NCBI GenBank assembly: GCA_036490175.1
Contig: DASXEJ010000021.1
Location: forward strand, 1-47,142
From: Pirellulales bacterium
GTDB taxonomy: Bacteria > Planctomycetota > Planctomycetia > Pirellulales > JACPPG01
Length of the DNA: 47,142 bases
Direction: 5' to 3'
The position numbers and the translations under genes are program-made. This document shows, in pieces, positions 9,543 to 18,204 of this stretch. Position 1 is the first letter of the stretch; the number at the start of each line of letters is the position of its first letter. The notes beneath the pieces are model-generated. The model searched no databases. It had not been told where the DNA came from and saw only the letters and a program-made list of their open reading frames with translations.

Positions 9543-11600
9543 ATGGCTACCACGACAACGAGCATCGAACAGCTCTCGATCAACACCATCCGGACCTTGG
9601 CAATGGACGCCGTGCAGGCGGCCAACTCCGGACATCCCGGCACCCCGATGGCGCTTGCGCCCGTAGCGTACTCGCTATGGAACAACGTGCTACGGTATGA
9701 CCCCGATCAGCCACTGTGGCCGGGCCGCGATCGATTCGTGCTTTCCTGCGGTCACGCTTCCATGCTGCTGTATGCCACGCTTCACTTGGCTGGCGTCAAA
9801 CGACTGGACGCCCACGGTCGTCCGACCGACCAACTGGCAGTACCGCTCGATCAAATCAAGCAATTCCGCCAGTTGCACAGCCTTTGCCCCGGTCATCCCG
9901 AACATGGCATGACCTCGGGGGTCGAAACGACCACCGGACCGTTAGGGCAAGGAATTGGCAACAGCGTCGGCATGGCGGTGGCCCAACGTTGGCTGGCCAG
10001 CCACTTCAACCGGCCGGGCTTCGACCTGTTCGACTACCGCATCTATGCCCTGTGCAGCGACGGCGACATGATGGAAGGAATCAGCGGCGAGGCCGCGTCG
10101 CTAGCTGGCCATCTCAAGCTGGCGAACCTGTGCTGGATCTACGACGACAATCACATCACGATCGAAGGCAACACGTCGCTGGCCTTCAGCGAGGACGTCG
10201 GCCGGCGCTTCGAGGGTTACGGCTGGCACGTGATCCACGTGGGCGATGCCAACGACCTCGACGCTCTGAACGCCGCTTATGAAGAGGTCGAGCGCGCGAC
10301 CGAAGCGCCGACTTTGATCATCGTTCGCAGCCACATTGGATACGGATCGCCGCACAAGCAAGACAGTCATTCGGCGCACGGCAGCCCGCTCGGGGACGAC
10401 GAGATTCGGCTGACGAAAGGAGCCTACGGTTGGCCGGCCGACGCCAAGTTCCTGGTGCCGGACGAAGTCCGCGCCCAGTTCGCAGACCATGTCGGCAAAC
10501 GCGGCAAAGAACTGTTCGCCAAGTGGCAGGCCAGCTTCACACAGTACGAAAAGAAACACCCCGAACTGGCCGCCCAGTGGCGGCAGATGGAAGCCCGCGC
10601 GTTGCCCGAGGGCTGGGAACAGGCCGTCCCCACGTATCCGGCCGACCCCAAGGGTATGGCCACCCGCATTTCGTCAGGCAAGACGCTCAACGCGCTGGCC
10701 GCCCGGATCCCTTGGCTGATCGGTGGCGCCGCAGATCTCGCGCCGTCGACGATGACGATGTTGGAGTTCGATGGCGCCGGCGTGTTTTCCGCTATCGAAG
10801 CAGGGCGGAACATGCACTTTGGTATTCGCGAGCATGGCATGGCGTCGGCCGCCAATGGAATCGCCTTGTCGTTTATCCGTCCGTATGTCTCGACGTTCCT
10901 GGTGTTCAGTGACTATCTCCGCCCCACGCTGCGGCTGGCGGCAATCATGGAACTGCCGGTGATTCACGTTTATACGCACGATTCGATCGGCGTCGGCGAG
11001 GATGGCCCCACACACCAGCCGGTCGAGCATTACGCCGCGCTGCGTGCGATTCCGCGGTTGTTGTTCTTCCGGCCTGGCGATGCCAACGAGGTGGCGGAAA
11101 CCTACCGCGTGGTGCTCAAGCTGACGAACCGCCCGGCGGCGCTCAGCCTGACGCGGCAAAACCTGCCCACGCTCGATCGCAGCAAATACGCGGCGGCAAC
11201 CGGCGTGGCAAAGGGCGGATACGTGTTGGCCGATGCAACCGACGGCAAGCCGGATATCATACTGATGGCCACGGGCAGCGAGTTGCACGTGGCCGTGCAA
11301 GCTCACGAAAAGCTGACGGCTGCCGGAGTGAAGTCGCGTGTCGTCAGCCTCCCCTGCACCGAGCTGTTCGACGAGCAGCCGCAGGAATATCGGGACAGCG
11401 TGTTGCCTCCGACCGTGACGGCCCGCGTGGCGGTCGAGTCCGGAGTGCAACAAGGATGGGAGCGGTATATAGGCCTGCGCGGCCGATTCGTCGGCATGAC
11501 CGGCTACGGCGCCAGTGCCCCCGCCGGCCTGCTATTCAAAGAGTTCGGCATCACCGCCGAGCATGTCTTGGCAGAGGCTCAAACGCTGCTAAAGAAATAA
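9543..11600 (+). CDS. tkt: Transketolase
   Basis: A 685-residue transketolase, close to the usual 660-680. It transfers two-carbon ketol units between sugar phosphates in the pentose phosphate pathway, using thiamine diphosphate and a divalent metal in the cytoplasm. Visible signatures are ANSGHPGTPMALAPVAY at the N-terminus (substrate and cofactor His), FVLSCGHASMLLYATLHLAG, the ThDP/metal-binding stretch CSDGDMMEGISGEAASLAGH, YDDNHITIEG, the pyrimidine-domain sequence FGIREHGMASAANGIALS, THDSIGVGEDGPTHQPVE, and the C-terminal domain with ATGSELHVAVQAHEKL. The ATG at 9543 fits the family N-terminus, though no strong ribosome-binding site precedes it. The gene stands alone, divergent from the moxR operon and convergent with the acetyltransferase gene. 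Confidence 0.97.
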   Translation: MATTTTSIEQLSINTIRTLAMDAVQAANSGHPGTPMALAPVAYSLWNNVLRYDPDQPLWPGRDRFVLSCGHASMLLYATLHLAGVKRLDAHGRPTDQLAVPLDQIKQFRQLHSLCPGHPEHGMTSGVETTTGPLGQGIGNSVGMAVAQRWLASHFNRPGFDLFDYRIYALCSDGDMMEGISGEAASLAGHLKLANLCWIYDDNHITIEGNTSLAFSEDVGRRFEGYGWHVIHVGDANDLDALNAAYEEVERATEAPTLIIVRSHIGYGSPHKQDSHSAHGSPLGDDEIRLTKGAYGWPADAKFLVPDEVRAQFADHVGKRGKELFAKWQASFTQYEKKHPELAAQWRQMEARALPEGWEQAVPTYPADPKGMATRISSGKTLNALAARIPWLIGGAADLAPSTMTMLEFDGAGVFSAIEAGRNMHFGIREHGMASAANGIALSFIRPYVSTFLVFSDYLRPTLRLAAIMELPVIHVYTHDSIGVGEDGPTHQPVEHYAALRAIPRLLFFRPGDANEVAETYRVVLKLTNRPAALSLTRQNLPTLDRSKYAAATGVAKGGYVLADATDGKPDIILMATGSELHVAVQAHEKLTAAGVKSRVVSLPCTELFDEQPQEYRDSVLPPTVTARVAVESGVQQGWERYIGLRGRFVGMTGYGASAPAGLLFKEFGITAEHVLAEAQTLLKK

Positions 11601-11691
11601 GTAGGTAGCGCAGAATTCGTAGGCACTGCAATAAGTAAGCAGTGAGCACCGCTGCGGATCATTGATCCGATTCAACATCGTGCAGCGCACG

Positions 11692-13200
11692 CTACGTCGA
11701 CATTTCGTCCAGCGGCGGGCGCCACACCGGCAGGCGGGGAAACAGCGCGCGGGCCGTTTCGGCGGCCAACTGTGTCGAGGCGCGCAGTCGGCCTTCGGCC
11801 AGCGCTTCGTCGATATCGAGATGTCCCAACAGCAAGCGCGTGAAATGCGCGCCGCCGCAGGACAGGTAGCTACGTCCGATCTTATGGCGACCGAACTTTA
11901 CGCTCCGCCGCGAGACGACCAGCCGGTACTTCTCGCCATCGACCAGGATGCCCAGCTCGCAAGGCCGTGTCAGCCCTGCCGCTTCGGCCCGCTTGTGCAA
12001 CTCGGGACAGAGCATCTTGAGGAATCCGGGCGGATTCATGAGCTTGGCCATGAAGACCTCGCCTTGGTTGGATTCCGTCGTTTGCAGCGTGCCGCCCGCC
12101 CGGCAAAAAATCTCTAGCAGCGGATCGTCCGGCGGAGCGTGCATGGTGACCATGTGGTAGTCACGTTCGATCGCTTCGCTGCACGCGCGGGCCAACAGCT
12201 CGCGGGCCACGTGTCGATGCGTACTGGCGGTGGCCAGTTCCAACACGCGATCTTCGCCCGTGATGAGATAGCCGACGAGCTTGTTCGGGTCGTCCTGCAA
12301 TTCAAAGTTGTCCGGCCCATCGACGGCGACATAGATACGCTCGAATCCCTTGCGACTGACCAGCCATCGCCAATAGGCCTCGGTCCGCTCGAAGTGCCCG
12401 GCGCGGCCGGCCGTCATCTCGCCATACAGCCGCATCAGGGCGGGCAGCTCGACTTGGCGCCACGGCCGAATGCCAACCGAGGCCTCGCCCGGCACAAATC
12501 CGCGCGCCGACAATTGCGCCAGCAGATCGCGGCTGCCGGCCTGCGCCTGGCTGTGCCGTCCGCAGAGCGCCCAGCCAAAACGGCGAAAGAAGTGCGGCAC
12601 CTTGGTCTTCAAGATGCCCAGCACGACGCCATCGCGGCGCATGGTTTCGTCGGCAGCCCGCGCCAATAGCGAAGCGCATCCCAGCTGACGAAACTCGGGC
12701 AATGTCCCCATCCACGACAGCACGTCCGTAGGAAAGCTGAGCCCGGCGAAGTGCATGACGCGCTTGGTCAACAACAGGTGCGAGACGGTTTGGTCTCCCC
12801 GTTTGACGAGCAGGCGATCGCGCGGTTCGTAGAACGGATCATCCAGCGAGCCGTAGAATGCGTCGCGCGTTGGCCCTTGAAAGACCTCGGTCAGCAGGTG
12901 GTGCACCACCGGATGATCACCGGCGCAGCCTACAAAAATTTTGCCTGCCGCATCCCGGGGCCGCGCGTTGTCGCGCGTCCGCAAGCTGGTCGCGCGAAAA
13001 GATTCGCGACGATTCGACGTGGGGGGCGCTGTGGTAACCGCGGCAGCGCGTGCATTGGACAGGTCCACTCGGCCCACTGCGGTCGAGGGCAGAATTGCAG
13101 GCAAAAGCGGCCTTTTCTGGCCTACTTTGGATGCCTTTTCCGAGTCCGTTCGGCGGCCCTTGGGCCGCGCGCCCGCGAAAGCTGAAGTCGCTGCGCACAT
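11692..13200 (-). CDS. Eis-like GNAT acetyltransferase with SCP-like C-terminus
   Basis: A 502-residue acetyltransferase of the three-part Eis-like type. The first GNAT domain (about 88-230) carries the acetyl-CoA-binding region LPEFRQLGCASLLARAADE, with a FFRRFGWALCG strand after it. A second degenerate GNAT domain (about 245-390) includes YLITGEDRVLELAT. The C-terminal 90 residues (CELGILVDGEKYRLVV... FGRHKIGRSYLSCGG) resemble the sterol-carrier-protein fold of Eis. Eis-family enzymes acetylate amines on small molecules or proteins; the acceptor here is unknown. The first 85 residues are Arg/Ser/Ala-rich, without family similarity that I can see, and may be untranslated or a flexible extension; no other ATG is available. 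It converges with transketolase, 91 bases apart. Confidence 0.75.
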   Translation of the reverse strand: MCAATSAFAGARPKGRRTDSEKASKVGQKRPLLPAILPSTAVGRVDLSNARAAAVTTAPPTSNRRESFRATSLRTRDNARPRDAAGKIFVGCAGDHPVVHHLLTEVFQGPTRDAFYGSLDDPFYEPRDRLLVKRGDQTVSHLLLTKRVMHFAGLSFPTDVLSWMGTLPEFRQLGCASLLARAADETMRRDGVVLGILKTKVPHFFRRFGWALCGRHSQAQAGSRDLLAQLSARGFVPGEASVGIRPWRQVELPALMRLYGEMTAGRAGHFERTEAYWRWLVSRKGFERIYVAVDGPDNFELQDDPNKLVGYLITGEDRVLELATASTHRHVARELLARACSEAIERDYHMVTMHAPPDDPLLEIFCRAGGTLQTTESNQGEVFMAKLMNPPGFLKMLCPELHKRAEAAGLTRPCELGILVDGEKYRLVVSRRSVKFGRHKIGRSYLSCGGAHFTRLLLGHLDIDEALAEGRLRASTQLAAETARALFPRLPVWRPPLDEMST

Positions 13201-13806
13201 CGGCGTGAATCCTTTCCGCTCGGTACTCCTCGATCCGTCTTGACAATAGCTTAGGGACTCGTCCTACGAAAAGCTAGTAAAAAAGACAGAATACTGCCCA
13301 TTCATCCTGGCTAGAAAAAACACACGCGTGTCAGGATCCAACGACACCAACACCACTGAAGTACGCGACATCGACGCCACGCCCAACGCGCCGCGGCTAG
13401 TGATCCCGCGCCAACAATTTTCGCCCAGCCAGCAGAATTCACGCAAAATCGCTGCACGTGCGTTGCAAACCCTTGCGACGCATGCCCCGAGCGAAGACTT
13501 GTTCCGGTCTCTGTGCGTAGCATAACAGCAGGCATGATTCGTTCGCCGTGCAACGCGCACAATCACCGCGCGACTGTCGCTCGCGGCGGCAAATTTTCTC
13601 TTGGCAACTTTCGGCGACGAACCCTTGATGAGCCGCACACGTTCCCTCGGACGTCTGGCGAGCCGCCTGGGCGGCGCAGTCTAAAGGCGACGCCTAGGCC
13701 AGGCACCGCACCAGCGACAATCCAGTCCAGGATCGACTCGCGAGCCGCTGCAGTGCTCGTAACTCGATCTCGACGACCTACCAGAGGCAGCAGGTGATAG
13801 AAAAAG
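13201..13806. other. Intergenic region, no gene recognised
   Basis: About 600 bases with only weak, overlapping reading frames on both strands, Arg/Ser/Cys-rich and without recognisable motifs. It must hold the minus-strand promoter of the acetyltransferase gene and, toward the right end, the plus-strand promoter of the porin transcript. Confidence 0.45.
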
Positions 13807-13904
13807 CGACCTGAGGGCCGTCATATCTTGCCCAGTCGCACGACTTGACGGGGAATTCGATTTCCCCATTTTTTCTGGCGGTACCAACGGGCGGCCTCAG
13901 GTCG
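13807..13904 (+). promoter_or_regulatory. Structured 5' leader of the porin gene, possible attenuator
   Basis: An outer stem pairs CGACCTGAGGGCCG (13807-13820) with CGGCCTCAGGTCG (13892-13904), 13 pairs with one bulged G. Inside it are two smaller hairpins: AGTC-GCAC-GACT near 13834-13845, and GGGGAA (13850-13855) with TTCCCC (13862-13867) around a TTCGAT loop. The last is followed at once by six T residues (13869-13874), so it has the form of a weak intrinsic terminator. No plus-strand gene ends nearby, which leaves no obvious reason for a terminator other than control of the porin transcript starting upstream. The element ends 70 bases before the porin ATG. The folding is read by eye; the regulatory role is inference. 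Confidence 0.55.
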
Positions 13905-13974
13905 AAGACTATTTATGTGGAGGACTTGTGCGTCAATTTAATAGTCGGCAGGTAGCCTTTAACCTGGGTGGCGG

Positions 13975-15462
13975 ATGGGTTCCTTCGTGCAACGGTGCGT
14001 CGGACCTGTCTTGCTGTGCACGCTGGTCGTTTTCCATATCAACAGCGTCGAACGGGTCGTTGCGCAGTCGTCCGATCAGGCGGCGCAGAACGGCGACATC
14101 AATCTGCAACCCGGCAACGGCGCGAACTTTGTCGGCGCACCGGTGACGGGTGCCCCGGCATCGGGCTCATCGGCCACGGCGCTAACGTCGATCAGCGGTA
14201 ACCCGGCGGCCGTGAACATCATCACGGGCAACGGCAACCTGGGAAAAATCCTGGGGGTAAACCGCAACGGCTGGCGCCTGGGCGGAGCCACGATCAACGA
14301 TGCCAACGGCATCCTCTCGGGAGGATTGGGCCCTGGATTGTGGGCCGGTCAGAACTTGACGCTGGCCGACGTTTCGTTCGATGCGGACGAAGCCGGCTGC
14401 GCGGACGGCGCGATGTTTGGCTCGGAGTTCCTCTTCTACAACGGCTATGGCGCTGGTCCCACCGTCAACGGCGTCGAGCAAAGCCAAGGCTCGCCCAACG
14501 CATTAGCGGGCACGGTGCTGGGCTTCAATTCTCTCGACAGCAAACCGCCGGTCAATCGTGTGGAGCTTTATCAGCTGTGGTACCGGCAAGTGCTGTTCGA
14601 CGAGAAGATGGTCGTGCGCGTCGGCAAATCGGTGCCGACCTACGACTTTGGCAACGTCACGCGCCCCGTGCGGATGGCCGAAGCCACGTCGAACATACCG
14701 GCCAGCTCGGGCGCGATCATGACGCCGCTGTACGTCAACCCGACCATGCTGGGCGTGATACCGGGCTACTACAATTCCGCCACGGGTATCGTGATCTCAT
14801 TGCTTCCCACGGAAAACGTGTATTTGCAATACGGCTTCTACGACGGCAATGGGGCCACCGGCAGCAACACGGGCGATAAGGGACCGCAATTCACCGGGCA
14901 TTATTTTCACATCGGCGAAGTGGGGACGCACTGGATCATTGGCCAGGACAAGAAGCCGGGCAAATTCGGCATTGGCTATTGGGGGCAAACCGGACCGCTT
15001 GTCACCTTTAGCAACACGATCGAGAACGGCGCGCAGGGCGTGTACCTGTTCGGCTCGCAGCGGCTTTATTGGGAGGAGCCCGGCGTGAGCCATAATGGGC
15101 TGGGAGCCTTCTACCAATTCGGCTCTACCAATAACGACATCACCTTTACGCAACGCTACGTCGGCGGAGGCGTGACGTATTACGGATTGCTGCCGGGCCG
15201 CGACAACGATTCGGCGGGCTTCGCGATGGGTTGGGGCCGCATGACCAACGACCCCAATGCCGGCAAAGCCTACTTCACGGGTTATGGCCCCGGCCCACAA
15301 CCGCTCGGTGATCACGAGTGGATCTACACCTGGTATTACCAGATCCAGGTGCGCGATGGGCTATTCCTGCAACCGAACCTTACATACATCCCCGACCCGG
15401 CGCGCGTGCCGGGAACACCGGCGGCATTTCCGCTGACGATCCAGGCCGTGATGCTGTTCTAG
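13975..15462 (+). CDS. OprB-like carbohydrate-selective outer-membrane porin
   Basis: A 495-residue secreted protein. The N-terminus is a signal peptide (basic start, hydrophobic core PVLLCTLVVFHI, cleavage probable near VVAQSS at about 31-33). The body is rich in Gly, aromatic residues and alternating strands typical of a beta-barrel, with stretches such as LYQLWYRQVLFDEKMVVRVG, ENVYLQYGFYDGNGATG, GKFGIGYWGQTG and the terminal strand FPLTIQAVMLF ending in Phe, as outer-membrane proteins do. These match the OprB carbohydrate-porin group expanded in planctomycetes. It should let sugars or small solutes cross the outer membrane. An in-frame stop at 13960 fixes the start to the ATG at 13975; GGGTGG lies just upstream. 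Its expression is probably governed by the structured leader. Confidence 0.85.
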   Translation: MGSFVQRCVGPVLLCTLVVFHINSVERVVAQSSDQAAQNGDINLQPGNGANFVGAPVTGAPASGSSATALTSISGNPAAVNIITGNGNLGKILGVNRNGWRLGGATINDANGILSGGLGPGLWAGQNLTLADVSFDADEAGCADGAMFGSEFLFYNGYGAGPTVNGVEQSQGSPNALAGTVLGFNSLDSKPPVNRVELYQLWYRQVLFDEKMVVRVGKSVPTYDFGNVTRPVRMAEATSNIPASSGAIMTPLYVNPTMLGVIPGYYNSATGIVISLLPTENVYLQYGFYDGNGATGSNTGDKGPQFTGHYFHIGEVGTHWIIGQDKKPGKFGIGYWGQTGPLVTFSNTIENGAQGVYLFGSQRLYWEEPGVSHNGLGAFYQFGSTNNDITFTQRYVGGGVTYYGLLPGRDNDSAGFAMGWGRMTNDPNAGKAYFTGYGPGPQPLGDHEWIYTWYYQIQVRDGLFLQPNLTYIPDPARVPGTPAAFPLTIQAVMLF

Positions 15463-15501
15463 GATCCCGGTGCGCATCGGGTAGAGTGGTTTCAATAAAG
15501 T

Positions 15502-15547
15502 GGCCATGCCGGCAAACGCTTTCGCGCTTGGCCGGCATGGCCTTTTT
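15502..15547 (+). terminator. Strong intrinsic terminator of the porin gene
   Basis: GGCCATGCCGGC (15502-15513) pairs perfectly with GCCGGCATGGCC (15531-15542), a 12-base-pair GC-rich stem with a 17-base loop, followed by five T residues (15543-15547). It lies 40 bases beyond the porin stop codon. Confidence 0.9.
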
Positions 15548-15592
15548 CTTCGTGCGTAGACGGACTACGCCTGCCTGCGCCTCGACGATCGA

Positions 15593-16297
15593 CTAGTAGT
15601 CGACCTTGTCCTGACGGACGGCGTATTCCTTCCAGACTTCGACGGCTTCCGGACGCAGGATGGTCTGCTCCGAAATCGCACGGTCTTCAACCGGCTTGGC
15701 GAACTGCTCGTAGATAAAGGCGTCGTCGAAGTTGCCGTACTTCTTCGAGTCACCCACCGTTGCACCGTAGACAATGCCGTCCAGACCGGCCCAGTAGGCG
15801 GTCGCCAGGCACATCGGACACGGTTCGGACGAGGTGTACAGGATGCAGCCGTCCAGCTTGGGCGTCTTCAGCAGGGCGCACGCCTGACGAATCGCGTCCA
15901 TCTCGCCGTGCCAGGTCGGGTCGTTCTGCGCAACGACGTGGTTCATGCCGTCGGACAAAACGTCGCCGTTCCTGTTGACGATCACCGCGCCAAAGGCACC
16001 GCCGACCTTGTATTCAACGCCCGCCTTGCGCGAGTTGGCAATCGCGCGACGCATAAACTCTTCGTGCTTGTCGGTCGGGAAACGGCCCAGAATCTCGGCC
16101 GAAGTGATTCTCGGCTTGTCGCTGGGTACGGCACCGGTGGTACCCATATCCTTGGGGACCGGAATGAAAGCCATAGCGGTCTTCGGGCTCGAAGCCTGCA
16201 AGAACCACATCACGGCCACGACCAAACAGCCGCTCACGATCAAACCCAAGATAATCCGCCCCGCACGCGCCTTGGAACACATTTGCGAACAGTTCAT
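15593..16297 (-). CDS. Membrane-anchored cytidine/guanine-deaminase-like nucleoside deaminase
   Basis: A 234-residue zinc deaminase of the CDA fold. The zinc site is complete: His130 and Glu132 in WHGEMDAI, and Cys160/Cys163 in SEPCPMCLATAYWAG. GGAFGAVIVNRNGDVLSDG before it is the substrate-pocket strand pair of guanine deaminase/TadA-type enzymes, and the C-terminal YGNFDDAFIYEQFA region also fits guanine-deaminase relatives. Two features are unusual. The zinc motif is HGE instead of the usual HAE, and a single hydrophobic helix at about 13-34 (GRIILGLIVSGCLVVAVMWF) precedes a Pro/Gly linker, so the catalytic domain should be anchored outside the cytoplasm. The start at 16297 is supported by TTGGAG eight to thirteen bases upstream; the frame stays open further upstream without family similarity. 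The exact base or nucleoside substrate is not known. Confidence 0.85.
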   Translation of the reverse strand: MNCSQMCSKARAGRIILGLIVSGCLVVAVMWFLQASSPKTAMAFIPVPKDMGTTGAVPSDKPRITSAEILGRFPTDKHEEFMRRAIANSRKAGVEYKVGGAFGAVIVNRNGDVLSDGMNHVVAQNDPTWHGEMDAIRQACALLKTPKLDGCILYTSSEPCPMCLATAYWAGLDGIVYGATVGDSKKYGNFDDAFIYEQFAKPVEDRAISEQTILRPEAVEVWKEYAVRQDKVDY

Positions 16298-16724
16298 AAC
16301 GCGACTCCAATTGACCAGTAGATCGGTGAAAACCAGAACGTTCCACAACGTGGACCGAGGTGAGGGATGGTTCTCGTGCTCCACGCGCCAAGGGTAGGTC
16401 ACCTGCTTGGCACGGCAACTGAACGAGCAGCCGCGGCGGGCCATCGAGCGGAATGCAAAAACGCCCACTGCTGCTGACGCCGATCGGGCCCGTTGTAGCG
16501 ATCGCCCGTAGCGAATACGCATCACCGTGGCGATAAGGCGGCGCCGCGAACCGGCTTGAAAACGGGCTGCCGGTCCAGTCTGCGTTGGAAAATAATGACC
16601 TCGGGTGACACGGGCACCCGCGCTTCGCGGATGTGCTGAATCCCTGCGGATCGGCTTCTAATCCGACCCAGTCACGCGCCCCAGATTGGCGGCGCATGGC
16701 GCGGCCATTAGTGTTTGTCGAAAG
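16298..16724. other. Intergenic region upstream of the deaminase gene
   Basis: No gene recognised. Open frames on both strands give Arg/Ser-rich chance translations. The minus-strand promoter of the deaminase should lie at the left end. A REP-like palindrome follows at 16725-16754. Confidence 0.45.
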
Positions 16725-16754
16725 GCATGCCCACGTGGCGTGGGCATGGCACCC
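16725..16754. repeat. REP-like palindrome, fourth copy
   Basis: GCATGCCCACG, then a short loop, then CGTGGGCATGGCACCC. Both arms match the copies near 253-343, including the GGCACCC flank, here in the opposite orientation to the copy at 2872. It lies in the intergenic space between the Rrf2 gene end and the deaminase start. Confidence 0.75.
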
Positions 16755-16877
16755 GATGGGTTGCCTGCAGCGCGGACGTGACAGAAGGATCGGTTCGGAG
16801 GTGGCGCTGGGAAGCAGCTTCCCGAGAGCCGATGCCGGTGGCCCGCTAGCTACTACCTACCGACGACCGCGCGCTTG

Positions 16878-17306
16878 TCAGATGTAGTACATGTTTTCCG
16901 CCTGGTGGCGGGCACGATCGACCAATTCGTCGAAGGTGATCTTTTCGAGCATCTTCTTCTGCACTGCGGCGACTTCGCGCCAGGCGGATTCCAAAACCTT
17001 GGCCACGACCGAGCCGGGGGCGGCGCTCGTGGTCACTTGCTCGTCGGGACCTTCAGTGACGTTCATCACCTCGGCCAGCGTGATCTCCTCGGGCGTCTTG
17101 GCCAACTGATAGCCGCCGGCGGCGCCGCGCGTGCTCACCACTAAACCTGCCCCCTTCAACTGCAGCAGAATTTGCACGAGGAACCGTGAGGGAATGCCGT
17201 GCTCTTCGGCGATTTTGCGTATACGCACCGGCTCGCCGATTGGGTAACTCGCCGAGAGTTCGAGCATCGCAATGCAAGCGTATTCGGTCTTGGCGGAGAC
17301 TTTCAC
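16878..17306 (-). CDS. Rrf2-family transcriptional regulator, CymR-like
   Basis: A 142-residue Rrf2 winged-helix regulator. The family N-terminus is clear: MKVSAKTEYACIAMLELS, then IRKIAEEHGIPSRFLVQILLQLKGAGLV (helix-turn-helix) and STRGAAGGYQLAKTPEEIT (wing). The three clustered cysteines that hold the Fe-S cluster in IscR/NsrR/RsrR are absent, with only Cys11 present, so it should sense something other than an Fe-S cluster, as CymR does for cysteine supply. It lies 27 bases downstream of cysH on the same strand, almost certainly in one transcript. The likely role is control of sulfate assimilation and of its own operon. Confidence 0.9.
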   Translation of the reverse strand: MKVSAKTEYACIAMLELSASYPIGEPVRIRKIAEEHGIPSRFLVQILLQLKGAGLVVSTRGAAGGYQLAKTPEEITLAEVMNVTEGPDEQVTTSAAPGSVVAKVLESAWREVAAVQKKMLEKITFDELVDRARHQAENMYYI

Positions 17307-17333
17307 AGGCGTGGTATTTCGTCGTGGAAGTTG

Positions 17334-18134
17334 TCAGTCGGCGGTATGCAGTCCGCACTCGACTTTGGCCGTTCCGCTCCAGCGGCCCGCGCGTTCGTCC
17401 TCGCCAAACATCACCGCTCTGGTGCAAGGCCAGCAACCGATGCTGGTGTAGCCTTGATCGTGCAGCGAATTGTAAGGAATGTCCTGGCTGGCAATCAGCT
17501 TCCAGACATCCTTCTTGGTCCAGTTGGCCAACGGGCTGATTTTGACCAAGCCAAACTTCTTGTCCCAACCCACGATCGGCGCTCGCGCCCGATCGGCACT
17601 CTGGTCGCGACGAATGCCGCTCATCCAGGCCCGCATACCGATCGCTGCCTGGCGGAGAACGGTTACCTTACGGTCAAAGCAGCATTTGTCAGGATGATTC
17701 GTATAGACCGGCCCATCATGCTGGGCTTCATACTCGGCGACGGTTGTCGGGGCGCTCTTGTACTCGACCGCGATTCCATAGCGGGTCAAAATCCGCTCAC
17801 GCAAGGCGAGAGTCTCGGGAAACTGGTAGCCCGTCTCCAGGTTGAACACCGGCGTCCGTGGCTCGACCTCGGCCAGATAGTGAATAATGACGCAGCCCTC
17901 GGGACCGAAGGCCGTGGCCATCGTTAGCTTCGGAAAATAATGCTGCACGGCCCAGGCGATGATCTCGCGCGGGCTGGCCCCTTCCAGGGCCTCACTATGC
18001 TCGCGCAACTGGTCCAGCATCTCCTCCGACGGGAGCGTCGGATTCGCGATAGCGGCCGGGGTTTCAGGCACTGCCCGCAGGGATTTCCCGTTCGCCAAGC
18101 CCGTGTTTGCTGCGGTCGTATCCAAAGTTTTCAT
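17334..18134 (-). CDS. cysH: Assimilatory adenylyl-sulfate (APS) reductase
   Basis: The PAPS/APS reductase of sulfate assimilation, reducing activated sulfate to sulfite with thioredoxin as donor. Signatures include ATAFGPEGCVIIH and VFNLETGYQFPET (nucleotide-binding core), the paired cysteines in DKCCFDRK, WMSGIRRDQSADRA, SPLANWTKKDVW, GCWPCTRAV, and the C-terminal catalytic ECGLH. The CC...CxxC set ligates a 4Fe-4S cluster and marks the APS-using type rather than the cluster-free PAPS type. The frame extends to an ATG at 18209, but that ATG lies inside a well-formed -10 box, so a transcript from that promoter would begin after it. I therefore start at the in-frame ATG at 18134. The product is 266 residues, and the Rrf2 gene follows in the same operon. 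Confidence 0.92.
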   Translation of the reverse strand: MKTLDTTAANTGLANGKSLRAVPETPAAIANPTLPSEEMLDQLREHSEALEGASPREIIAWAVQHYFPKLTMATAFGPEGCVIIHYLAEVEPRTPVFNLETGYQFPETLALRERILTRYGIAVEYKSAPTTVAEYEAQHDGPVYTNHPDKCCFDRKVTVLRQAAIGMRAWMSGIRRDQSADRARAPIVGWDKKFGLVKISPLANWTKKDVWKLIASQDIPYNSLHDQGYTSIGCWPCTRAVMFGEDERAGRWSGTAKVECGLHTAD

Positions 18135-18204
18135 GTCCGCAGGGCTAATCACGGGTGCATGCTCCGGCAAACCCCAGCCAGGGGAGGGGTTAGTTAAGAT
18201 TTCA

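Noticed and set aside
10674-11453. Long minus-strand frame (259 codons) inside transketolase
   Set aside because: It is the antisense of a well-conserved gene; its translation is His/Arg/Gln-rich with no motif. Long antisense frames are expected at this GC content.
13264-13638. 124-codon minus-strand frame before the porin leader
   Set aside because: Arg/Cys-rich translation, no motif, no ribosome-binding site, and competing frames on the other strand.
13928-14146. GTG-started frame with GGAGGA just upstream, overlapping the porin start
   Set aside because: The translation has no signal peptide or family similarity, and the porin frame with a clear signal peptide begins at 13975. Mentioned only as a possible leader ORF.
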